Shown: piece after piece, positions 55,643 to 64,000 of the stretch
Position numbering within the stretch: position 1 is the first letter of the stretch
Layout of the letters: the number at the start of each line of letters is the position of its first letter
From: CAKZQX01 sp034436755
Lineage (GTDB): Bacteria > Chloroflexota > Chloroflexia > Chloroflexales > Chloroflexaceae
Length of the DNA stretch: 64,000 bases
Direction of reading: 5' to 3'
NCBI GenBank assembly: GCA_034436755.1
Contig: DAOTVB010000052.1
Coordinates: forward strand, 1-64,000
The notes under the pieces: generated by a model
Told to the model about the DNA's origin: nothing
The model's database searches: none
What the model saw: the letters and a program-made list of their open reading frames with translations, nothing else
Position numbers and translations under genes: made by a program

Positions 55643-56968
55643 TTATAACACGCGGGGGCTCTTCTGCTGCGCCGAAACCCGCAGCAGGATACCCACCATG
55701 GCAAAATTGATCAGTGTGGACGAGCCGCCATAGCTCACAAACGGCAGCGTAATGCCGGTCAGCGGGATCAGATTGGTCGTCCCCGCCGTGATAATCAGCG
55801 CCTGGGCCGCAATCGCGGTGGTCAACCCGACTGCCAGCAACTGCTGAAAGCCGTCGCGTGTCCGCAGCGCAACCTGGTAGCCGCGCAGCGCCAGCAGCAG
55901 GTAGCAGAGCAGCAGACTTAACCCGCCCACCAGCCCCAACTCCTCGCCAATCGCAGTAAATACAAAGTCGGTATGGCTCTCCGGCACGGCGGTCGGATCG
56001 CCCAGGCCCAGACCACTCCCGGCCCAGCCCCCGCTGGCAAACGAGTAGAGCGCCATGACGATCTGGTAGCCATTGCCCAGCGGATCGGCCCAGGGATCAC
56101 GCCAGGCATCGATCCGCACCTGCACATGACCAAAGATCGGGTAGAGCGCGGTGGCCCCCAGCGCAAAGGCCAGCAGCGCCGCAACTACATAGCCGGCCCG
56201 CCCGGTAACCAGATAGAGCATCGCCAGGAAGATCGTAAAGAAGAGCAGCGCCGCGCCCAGGTCTTTCTGCACAATAATCAGCCCGATGGTCAACCCCCAC
56301 ATCAGCCCCATCGGGATCAGATCGGGCAGTGGGGGCAGACGCAACCGCCCCACTCGGTAGAAGCCCCGTCCGAGCAGGTCACGATGCGCATCCAGGTAGG
56401 TCGCCAGATAGATCACCAGGATAATCTTGAGCAACTCAACCGGCTGTAACTGGAAGAAGCCCAGGTTGAGCCAGATCCGCGCACCGTTGCGCTCAACGCC
56501 GAACAGCGCCGTAATGCCCACCAGCAGCAGCCCCAGCAGCAACCAGGTGTAGCGGTAGTGTTTCAGCCAGCGCATACGCCAGGGAAAAAAGCTCACCAGC
56601 GCCAGCACCGCGACCCCGCCAAACACCCAGATCACCTGCTTGAGCGCAATACTGCCATACATATCACCATAGCGCGCCGGCAGATCCGGCTCAAGCCGGC
56701 GGGCCATCACCATGCCCACCCCGGCGAGCAGCGCGGCAATCGGCAGGATCACCTGATCCTCGCCCCAGCCACGCACGGCCAGCGCCAGGCTCAACCCCAG
56801 GAACAGCCCGATAAAGGTCATGACAATGACCAGGTCGGCCAGGCGCACAACCCCGCCGGCTCCCAGGATGAGCGTCCCCAGACCAATAACCAGCACCAGG
56901 CAGGCGGTCATCAGCAGTTCAAGTTCCCGGGTACGCCCGACAATGCGCTGCGTAACGGTTTTAAGCAT
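55643..56968 (-). CDS. RodA/FtsW/SpoVE-family peptidoglycan polymerase
   Basis: This 441-residue SEDS protein has about 12 membrane segments. Conserved blocks are ERNGARIWLNLGFFQLQPVELLKIILVIYLATYL, VQKDLGAALLFF (catalytic Asp), ESHTDFVFTAIGEELGLVGG and the final LPLTGITLPFVSYGGSS-type LIPLTGITLPFVSYGGSS. SEDS glycosyltransferases work with a class B PBP. The adjacent PBP gene is broken, so another PBP must serve if this one is functional. Confidence 0.94.
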   Translation of the reverse strand: MLKTVTQRIVGRTRELELLMTACLVLVIGLGTLILGAGGVVRLADLVIVMTFIGLFLGLSLALAVRGWGEDQVILPIAALLAGVGMVMARRLEPDLPARYGDMYGSIALKQVIWVFGGVAVLALVSFFPWRMRWLKHYRYTWLLLGLLLVGITALFGVERNGARIWLNLGFFQLQPVELLKIILVIYLATYLDAHRDLLGRGFYRVGRLRLPPLPDLIPMGLMWGLTIGLIIVQKDLGAALLFFTIFLAMLYLVTGRAGYVVAALLAFALGATALYPIFGHVQVRIDAWRDPWADPLGNGYQIVMALYSFASGGWAGSGLGLGDPTAVPESHTDFVFTAIGEELGLVGGLSLLLCYLLLALRGYQVALRTRDGFQQLLAVGLTTAIAAQALIITAGTTNLIPLTGITLPFVSYGGSSTLINFAMVGILLRVSAQQKSPRVL

Positions 56969-57379
56969 AGTTGGCGGTGTCCTTTCTCCCGGGTAGCGCT
57001 GCTTCCAGATGGCAGCGTAGACCAGAGTGGTTGCTGTTCCAGGCAGAGGAATGCCGCACAGGTTGCCTGTCCCCCGATAGTGCGGCCGGCACAGCGCGAG
57101 ACGCGGTTGCGCTGGGTGAGATGGTCACGATGGTGCTTGTGTCAGGGTTGCGCATTGGTTCGGGTTGCTGTACAGTTGCGCGCAATGCCCCGGTTGACAA
57201 CAGGCCAGTGAGCATGCCACAACGCAGGGCAACAGCGCGGGTGAAGAAGCCCGCCTGGATATTATAGTTGGGTGGGCGGATTGTGCAACCAGTGATGACC
57301 TGCAACCGGCGGCGGCTTGCTACGGATGACCTCGCTTGCAATAGTGGGCGACCGTCCGCCGGGCGCCGCACCGTACCGA
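56969..57379. other. Intergenic region without recognised features
   Basis: The 411-bp gap between the RodA/FtsW start and the TolB-like stop has ordinary composition. Open frames in it show no domain or ribosome site. I see nothing specific. Confidence 0.4.
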
Positions 57380-58435
57380 TCACGGCACAATCACCCAGGT
57401 GGGGCTGGTGTAGTTATCAACGCCGGTGCCACCGACCAGGCGCACTTCCCCTGTGCCGTCCACATTGACCCGATAGATGTCCGTAGCACTGGTCCCCAGC
57501 CGATTGAGCCGACCATTGCGGAAGGCCTCAAACACCAGTTGCGTGCCATCCGGCGACCAGGCTGCATTGAAATCAGACCCACCGCGGGTGATCTGTCGCG
57601 GATGACTCCCATCGGCATGCATCACATACAGAAAAGCCCCAAGAAAGATGCCTTCCCGGCGTCCGAGACTAACTCGCATCCACCCTGTTACCGCAAGCCG
57701 GGTGCCATCTGGCGACCAGGCCGGGTCGCCAAAGCGCACCAGTGGCTGGTTCGGGATGCGGGTGATATGATTTGTCACCAGGTCATAGGTATGAATATGA
57801 CCGCTGTCCTGGTCCCTGTCATAGATCGAAAAGGCCACCTTTCGGCTATCCATGGACCAGGTGGGCAGGCTATAGCGGAACCGCGCGCTATCGGCGGTGC
57901 AGGAGAGGCAGTGGCGGGTGCCGTCCTGAATGTCGGCGAGAAAGAGGTCGCCGTCCCGGTCACGGTAGGCCAGGAACCGCCCATTGGGGGCGATCCGGGC
58001 ATTGGTGTGATCCTCCAGCAGGGAGGGTACCTGCCGGAAACGCTGCCCATTGAGCGGCAGGTAGTATAACGGAAAACCGTCCCGTTCATAGCTTGACCCA
58101 TAGTAGATGCCATACATGTCGGGGCCGGGGCCATTGATCTTATTTCGAACCAGGTCCGGAAAGTAGGCTCCAATGGGCAACCCAAACAGGCCGATGGGAT
58201 CGTGATAGGTCAACCGGGTGGGGTCCGACCCATCCGGCTGCATGGCATACAGATGCCTGCCGGGCCCGCCGTCATCTACATACACAATCACGGTGCTGCC
58301 GGACTGGCCGCGATAGACCGGGTACTGCCCATAGATGATGTACCAGCGCAGGAACCAGCACCCCAGGAGCAGCAGCAGTACGCCGGCCAGCAGCAGCAGG
58401 GGTTTGCGCAATCTGCGCGGCGAAGTATGAACCAT
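57380..58435 (-). CDS. TolB-like beta-propeller protein, membrane-anchored
   Basis: This 351-residue protein has an N-terminal membrane segment (LLLLAGVLLLLLGCWFL). PD40/TolB-type blades follow: HLYAMQPDGSDPTRLTYHD, ARIAPNGRFLAYRDRDGDLFLAD, PAWSPDGTRLAVTG, AAWSPDGTQLVFEAF and IYRVNVDGTGEVRL. Such propellers bind other proteins outside the cytoplasm. It resembles in type the blade fragment fused to the PBP gene 3 kb away. Confidence 0.85.
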   Translation of the reverse strand: MVHTSPRRLRKPLLLLAGVLLLLLGCWFLRWYIIYGQYPVYRGQSGSTVIVYVDDGGPGRHLYAMQPDGSDPTRLTYHDPIGLFGLPIGAYFPDLVRNKINGPGPDMYGIYYGSSYERDGFPLYYLPLNGQRFRQVPSLLEDHTNARIAPNGRFLAYRDRDGDLFLADIQDGTRHCLSCTADSARFRYSLPTWSMDSRKVAFSIYDRDQDSGHIHTYDLVTNHITRIPNQPLVRFGDPAWSPDGTRLAVTGWMRVSLGRREGIFLGAFLYVMHADGSHPRQITRGGSDFNAAWSPDGTQLVFEAFRNGRLNRLGTSATDIYRVNVDGTGEVRLVGGTGVDNYTSPTWVIVP

Positions 58436-58455
58436 AGCCTGTCACCTTTCCAGGA

Positions 58456-58499
58456 ACATAACGTCATCAGGGGGCAATGCTCCCCTGATGACGTTATGT
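58456..58499. terminator. Perfect 18-bp inverted repeat
   Basis: The arms (ACATAACGTCATCAGGGG and its complement) flank an 8-nt loop. It lies between the stop of the large repeat protein and the start of the TolB-like gene, and probably ends the former transcript. Confidence 0.65.
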
Positions 58500-58537
58500 C
58501 TATTCTCTATTCTACACCCGTTTCTTCGGGCTCGATC

Positions 58538-61500
58538 CTACTGCTGACAACGCTCACCAGCGGGAATCCAGTCGGTCTGGGGGTTCCAATAGGTTCCTTG
58601 TACCGTTCGCCACCAATAACGAGAGCTATCGCGCGGCGTTTTTTCAATTTCGAAGTCGTCTGGGTTATCATCTTGTTCGCGAAACTCATTCCTTAGAAAA
58701 GCATCTACCTCGTCCTGGAGGCTCTTCCAGAGTTCGTCTGCACCGGACCAGACCAATGAGCTACCTGCATAATGCAACAGAGTTGTGGTCCGGTCGGCAC
58801 CCCGGGTATAAAAGGCCCAGGTGTCTGCGTCAATCTGTTTGACGCCAAACTCGCGATTGCCGCTGACCGGATGCTCCCAATCACCACCAATCCAGATGGT
58901 AGAGAAGCGCCAGTAGGCATGCTCCTGGCCCAACACATGGGCGGTCGTGACGACCGAGCCCCGTTCTCCCGGAATCCTGATGCTCAGAATCGCATCAAGC
59001 GGACTGGAGCTGTTCCAGTTATCATCATTGCCAACGCGGGTGCCTGTATAGACCTGGCTGTAGGGGAAGAACTCGCTATACCGGCGGTCAATATAGTCAT
59101 TCAGGTCAGGGCGCATATACTCAAGCAGTTCCCCCGCACCGCTAAACCCCTCTGGGAGATTACTGAAACGCACCTCATAGTAGTCGATGCTAATGTTCCC
59201 CCAGGCCTCTTCTAGCTTATGGACATAGGCCGAGTCAACGCGTTCTGTATACGTTTCCAGCGCGTCGGGCTCCGCATAAAGAATAACAGAGCGGCAGAGC
59301 AGGCCGCGCTGGATATCTTCCGCAGCACGAAAGCTAATCAGGTCATCCCAATCGGTCAGCACACAAAACTCAACGACAACCGGTGATAACAAACCTGCTA
59401 TCTTGAATTGTGCCGTGGTGCCCTGGGGTAACTGGAAGTCATGCGCAATATCACCGCCCACGCTATCGCCAATATTGTAGAGTTGAAAGAATAGTCCCGT
59501 TGTAGTTATATCGGGGTCGAACTTGACTACCGTGCCGGCATATCCCGTGTACAACAGGCGCACAAAGTAGGGTTGTGCTGGTGTGATCACCTGGGTTGGT
59601 TGGTTTAAGTCGAGACTATATGATACACAGGCAGATGAGGAGGGCCGGATTGCCGCGGTAGCGCCAGTCTCCGTTGCGGTATAGAGCACTGGTTCAAAGA
59701 CCACATTGGCAATATGCATGTGCGCCTGCCAGCCGTTCGACCCATCCGTACGGAAACGTAGCATAATCGTCTGGTCGTAGAATGTGGCCAGATCGACCAG
59801 CGTATGCATCTGCCAGCCGGCCACCGCCGAACTCTGGAACGTCTGGAGCGGGGTAATGGTCTCAAACGCCGGGCCGCTCAATGCTTCAACATACACCTTC
59901 ACCTGCTCGGTGGCGTTCCGTGGCGTCCAGGCCAGGTAGTCAAAGCGCAGTCGCCCGGTTGAGGTCAAAACCAGCGTGTTGGAGGCCGCCCACTGATCGG
60001 GCCCGGCAATCGTCAGGGGGTTGCCATAGGGCATATCCCCGCCCAGCGGCGGTAGGGTTGTGTCGCCGGCAAATGTAATAGTATCCACCTGGGCCCGGCT
60101 GTCCCGCCCGTTCCATGCCTCGGCCTGGAAGCGGAGTTGCACCACGCGATGCCGGAAGGCGCTGATATCCAGGGAGGTGGTAAGCATCCCCTGGTTCTGT
60201 GCAGCGGTTGGCGACCCAAGGCGGGTCACCGTTGCAAAATTCGGCCCGCTTAACACATCGACATGGAGCGGCACCGCTTCGTCCGGGTTGCGCGGCGTCC
60301 ATGCCGCGTAATCAAAGTGCAGTTCCGTAGCATCAACTGGAATCTCAATAGGAGCCGAGGTTGCGGCGGCATAGGGCGCGTCGAGCAGCAGGGTGCCCTG
60401 CGTAGCATCGCCGGCCTCAGGGATGATGCTGACCAGGTGGGCCTGTGAGGGGGTCCAATCCGGCACATCGGTGTGGAAGGTGATCGTATCGATCCGTGCC
60501 TGTCCTCCGCGCCTATTCCAACGTTCAGCCTGAAACTCGAGCTGGATAACCTGCCCCGCAAATGCCTGGAGGTCGATTACGGCCGCTTGCCAGCCCTCGT
60601 TGTGTGAGCCCGCTACACTCCTGAGGTCAGTGCGCACACTCAGATCGTCCCCGCTCAGGGCCGACACATGCAGCGGTACGGCTTCATTCGCGTTGTGTGA
60701 TGTCCAGGCGACATAGTCGAAGTGGATACTCTGGGTATGACGAGGAACCACAAAGGGTTGGGTGCGGACCCAGGCGTAGGGACGCTTCAACCAGATGTGC
60801 TCACCATCGGGATTGATCTCATTCAGTGTCGGTGGGCTCTGCGCATTACCAACAAAGCGGATATTATCAAGGCGGGCCTGGCTCGTGCGCCTACTCCGGC
60901 GTTCGGCCTGGAACTGCACCTGAACCGTGCGACCACGGAAGCTGCTGATGTCGAGCGTGGCCGTCTGCCAGCCGTCCGTTTGCGCGCCAGTCACATCCGG
61001 CAGTGGCGTTTGCACACGAAAGTTGACACCGCTCAGAATATCGATATGCAGCGGAACCTGCTCCTGGTCATTGCGCGGAGTCCAGACCATATAGTCAAAC
61101 TCGAGGTTCTGGGCATCGGTCGGGACGGTAAAGCTGCTTGAGCGCACTGATTGGTACGGTGCCTGTAACCAGACATAGCCGGCATCCACGCCATCCTGGT
61201 AGGGGTTTACCTGTCCCGCATCGGAAGGTATCCAGTCAGAAATGTCGTTATAGAGGGCGATGGAGTCGACCCGTGCCTGCGCATCGCGCCTATTCCAGCG
61301 CTCGGCCTGGAACTGCAGCTTAATTGTCTGACCCTGGAAGGCCTGAATATCCAGAACGGCCTGCTGCCAGCCATCCGCCTGTGCCCCACGTATGACCGAC
61401 AGATCGGTATGGACGCTAAAATCGGACCCACTGAGCACGGTTGCGTAGAGTGGAACAACTTCCGTCGGTTCGCGGGGCGTCCAGGCCATGTAGTTGAAAT

Positions 61501-62474
61501 GCACACTCTGGGCATCATCTGGAACGACGAAGCTATTTGATTGCGCCCATGCGTATGGAACCTGCAACCAGAGATAGGCACCATCCTGGCTTGCGTCATC
61601 ATTCTGCACGGCCACATCTGCGGGATCTGAAACATCCCATCCGTCGAGCGTCCCCGTTGCAAATGTTCCATTTTGCAGCGCGGGGGCGACACTCACTTCC
61701 CGTGGTCCGGTAGCAAAATCAGCATTCTCCGGTTGAAAGACCGGGGTGGGCGGTGGTGGTGCATCCGTGCTGATCGCAACCTGATCGGCATCCGAGAGTA
61801 CCCAATAGGGAACATCGGTGAACAGGGTCAGTGCGTCAATGTAAGCCTCTGCATCGTGGTGATTCCAGCGTTCGGCCTGGAACTGCAGCTTGATGGTCTG
61901 CCCCCGAAAGGCCTGAATGTCCCGGACGGCCGCCTGCCAGCCCTGCACGTGCGTCCCGTGTACATCCGGCAGATTGGTCACGGTGGCAAAATCCGCGCCG
62001 CTGAGGACCGCTACGTGCAGCGGAACGGTCTTCGTTGCATCCTGTCCGGTCCAGGCCATGTAGCTAAAGTGAATGCTCTGGGCGTCTGACGGCACGGTAA
62101 AGCTGCTCGACTGCGCCCACTGGTAGGGAGGGGGCTTGCAACCAGAGGTAGTCCCCATCCGGGCCGGCACCGTCCGTCTGCACCACAACCTGGTCGGTAT
62201 CCGACACGCTCCACCCGTCGAGCGCGCCCGTGTTAAAGTCCGCATTAGCGGGATAGGTGGCAGGATCGAGAGCAACCGGTGGCAGCGAAAAGTCAAGGTT
62301 GCTTGCGTCGGTGCCGACATCAAGCCGGCGATCAGTAATTTCAAACCGTCCATTTTCGGGTAAGTTGAGGTCAGTCGTTGAGGCAGTTACACCTGCGTGG
62401 GAGGTGGGTGACGAGAAAAGCGGAGCAAACGTCGCGACAGCGAAAACCAGCAGGACGATGATGGAATGCCGCAT
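58538..62474 (-). pseudogene. Large secreted repeat protein, frameshifted near its start
   Basis: The gene begins at the ATG at 62474 (AGGAG upstream) with a signal peptide (IIVLLVFAVATFAPLF, SHAG). It reads to about 62130, where an extra CCCT shifts the frame. The remaining 1,200 codons run open to 58538. Six units of about 115-130 residues follow with the pattern WLQ.PY.W..S.SF.VP.DAQS.HFDYMAWTPRN, VPLHV.VLSG..F..VT.L, GWQ.A.LDI.AF.GQTI.LQFQAERWNRRDAQARIDTI. After 59690 comes a different C-terminal region of about 380 residues with two conserved Cys. I recognise no family; the units look like carbohydrate- or protein-binding beta-sandwiches. Confidence 0.8.
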
Positions 62475-62789
62475 AAAATACTCCTGGGTGAAAATGAAGA
62501 TTGTAAGTTAGATCAGTCCTGGTCCGACTGTAAGCCATCCGTCTTCTATTCCAACTGACCGTAGAAAGTAGTCGAGCAGCAACTGGAATTACACACCGCA
62601 CAGGACTGTCATGGTTAAAATTTTATTACACGAAGCAAATAAATAATAGCGTACTCTTGTCCTGCCAGACGATAAACCATGTAATGTATACAGATCAGGA
62701 TATGAGTACTATGCTAGAGCGTAACCATCGCAAAATGTCACTGTATCAGTTTCGACAATCAAAGGCAAAATCCCCTGTAGTATCGCCTG
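62475..62789. other. AT-rich promoter-side region
   Basis: Positions 62610-62690 are notably AT-rich and probably hold the promoter of the large secreted protein on the minus strand. No gene is seen. Confidence 0.45.
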
Positions 62790-62911
62790 ATGAAGGTTGA
62801 AAAAATAGTCCGGATATGGCGTGCGGCAGCAGCACGGTGCATCGAATGCACCCTACTACGGCTATCTACTGTGGTGATGATATCCGGGTTAGATTTTCAA
62901 AGTTCTTCAAT
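62790..62911. mobile_element. Family C-related palindromic element
   Basis: The left end ATGAAGGTTGA is followed by AAAAATAGTCCGGATATGG. The core GGTGCATCGAATGCACC and the reverse ATATCCGGG...TTTCAAAG close it. It matches the minus-oriented copy ending at 43811. The rest, 62912-63193, holds no gene. Confidence 0.75.
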
Positions 62912-63193
62912 CGATTACAGTCGTACAAGCCCGCCTGCGGATAGGATTGCGCTGAGTTACGCGCATGGACCAGGTCAAGAGACTACCGGACGGCCGGGCT
63001 GCCGTTTGGTGCAGCAACACCGCCGGGCAAGCAAGTTACGCAACCATTAGCGCCGGTTGCACGTTTGAGCATCTACGCATATGATCGATCCACTGAATCT
63101 ACGCCATTTCCTTAGCTGCGCGGCACCTGCCGGCGGCTTGCCACACCACCGCCGGCATGCTATGGTAGCGGCGTAACCGCAAAGGAGGAACAG

Positions 63194-63676
63194 ATGCCGG
63201 CTGGAACCGCTCGTCAACATGGGCCGCGCGGTCTGTTGCGCGGGTTTATGCGCATGCCGATCTGGTTGTACCGGCTGCGGCTGGGGCGGCTCATGGGCGA
63301 CCGCTTTCTGCTGCTGGTGCATATCGGGCGCAAGAGTCGCCAGTTGCGTTATGTGGTACTCGAGGTGTTACGCGCCGATCCCGCAACCGGTACCTACATC
63401 ATCGCCTCCGGCTGGGGCCGGCAGTCCGACTGGTTCCGCAATATTCAGCAAACGCCGCATGTGCTGGTAGATACCGGGCGGCAGCGCTTCGAGGCGACGC
63501 CGGTCATGCTCGACGCGCAGGAAGCGACAGCGGAGTTGTTACGCTATGCCGAACAGCATCCGGTTGCCTTTCGTAACCTCGCCCGCATAATGCTGGGCCG
63601 GCCAGTTGCCGGTGATGAAGACGACTGCCGGCAATTGGCACAGGCAGTGCCGCTGGTCGCTTTGCAGCGCCGCTAA
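63194..63676 (+). CDS. Deazaflavin-dependent nitroreductase-family protein
   Basis: This 160-residue protein resembles the F420-dependent nitroreductase (DDN) split-barrel family: LLLVHIGRKSRQLRYVVLEVLR, YIIASGWGRQSDWFRNIQQTPHVLVDTGRQRFEATPVML. The family reduces nitro groups or quinone-like compounds with F420H2, though many members have unknown cofactors. AAAGGAGG precedes the ATG. Confidence 0.9.
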   Translation: MPAGTARQHGPRGLLRGFMRMPIWLYRLRLGRLMGDRFLLLVHIGRKSRQLRYVVLEVLRADPATGTYIIASGWGRQSDWFRNIQQTPHVLVDTGRQRFEATPVMLDAQEATAELLRYAEQHPVAFRNLARIMLGRPVAGDEDDCRQLAQAVPLVALQRR

Positions 63677-63821
63677 AGAAGTATCTCGAATTATGTAATG
63701 TTAATCTCCGACAAACGGTGGCATCCGCTGGTATGCTTGAACATACACCCCCGGCGTTTGCATCAGGCGCGGGGATGACCGGCAACTGCCGGCGCGACGA
63801 CCTAGAGGACCGAGGTGGGAT

Positions 63822-64000
63822 GTGACACAAGCCGGCATGTGCGCGACTGCTACGCCAATCCGGACGGTGGGCCGGATGCTTATGATTGGACTGCTGATCA
63901 TGCTCCTCTGGCCGGTTGGCAAGCAACCGGTTCCGGCGGCGGCCCAGGAGCCAGTGCTGCGCTTTGAGCGCCTGACCCCGGAGCAGGGACTCTCCCAGAG
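63822..64000 (+). CDS. Start of a reg_prop (two-component regulator propeller) sensor, cut by the window
   Basis: A frame opens at GTG 63822 (GAGGTGG upstream) or ATG 63837. It runs to the edge: a signal peptide (MLMIGLLIMLLWPVG, PAAAQ), then VLRFERLTPEQGLSQ. The last segment is the standard opening of the two-component regulator propeller, which usually continues with about 14 blades, a Y_Y_Y domain and a kinase or cyclase. The rest lies outside the window. Confidence 0.7.
   Translation, partial: MTQAGMCATATPIRTVGRMLMIGLLIMLLWPVGKQPVPAAAQEPVLRFERLTPEQGLSQ

Overview
The window looks like chromosomal DNA of a GC-rich member of the Chloroflexota, class Chloroflexia. This is inferred from overall style: a ClpC/FabD/FabF/HisF/MenB set, many secreted proteins with Thr-Pro-rich linkers and C-terminal LPL(V/M) tails, RCC1 and beta-propeller proteins, DICT and reg_prop signalling proteins, and intergenic regions full of small palindromic elements. 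No rRNA, CRISPR array, plasmid origin or intact transposase gene was seen. Species cannot be named from the sequence alone.

Layout. 1-2749: a secreted RCC1-repeat protein on the minus strand, cut by the left edge. 3.3-5.8 kb: a NarL-type sensor kinase/response regulator pair. 5.8-12.3 kb: an Rpn-like nuclease, an OmpR-type two-component pair, an oxidoreductase, SixA, a DUF2442 protein and a lipoprotein thioredoxin. 13-18.3 kb: a DegT-type aminotransferase, a serine hydrolase, a SnoaL-like protein, a SufD-like protein and a NifX-like protein. 19-25.3 kb: a dockerin-containing surface protein, a CDGSH/ferredoxin fusion, ClpC and a 57-residue membrane protein. 25.7-29.4 kb: fabD and fabF, pushed apart by mobile repeats. 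29.6-32.3 kb: a compact putative defence cluster (OLD-type AAA ATPase, TOPRIM-like DUF3226 protein, orphan TaqI-type target-recognition domain). 32.3-39.3 kb: two MFS transporters, a CPBP-like protein, SfsA, a tautomerase, LysR and DICT regulators. 39.3-42.3 kb: hisF, a CAP protein, tRNA-Glu and tRNA-Asp. 42.3-44.6 kb: an orphan antitoxin and small genes among repeats. 44.8-46.9 kb: menE and menB. 47.3-52.8 kb: glycosyltransferase, ECF sigma factor, LOG-type enzyme, ATP-grasp protein and hydrolase. 53-58.4 kb: a PepSY lipoprotein, a RodA/FtsW-PBP cell-wall pair whose PBP is broken, and a TolB-like propeller. 58.5-62.5 kb: a large repetitive secreted protein with a frameshift. 63.2-64 kb: a deazaflavin-type reductase and the start of a reg_prop sensor.

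The most unusual content lies between the genes. Family A (at least ten copies) has 16-bp terminal inverted repeats (ACACGAGTTACGCGGT type), 5-6 bp target duplications at four copies, and a central near-perfect hairpin whose sequence differs from copy to copy while its arms stay complementary. One copy carries a second, 158-bp element inserted in its hairpin with an 8-bp target duplication. Family B (92 bp) and family C (ends ATGAAGTTTGA/TCAAACTTCAT) also nest in each other. Family C integrates just 3' of CTT without target duplication, which suggests single-strand (HUH-type) transposition. Other oddities are a microhomology fusion between a PBP gene and a TolB-type gene, a 4-nt duplication frameshift in the 1.3-kilo-residue repeat protein, and a telomere-like TAACCCC array beside menB.
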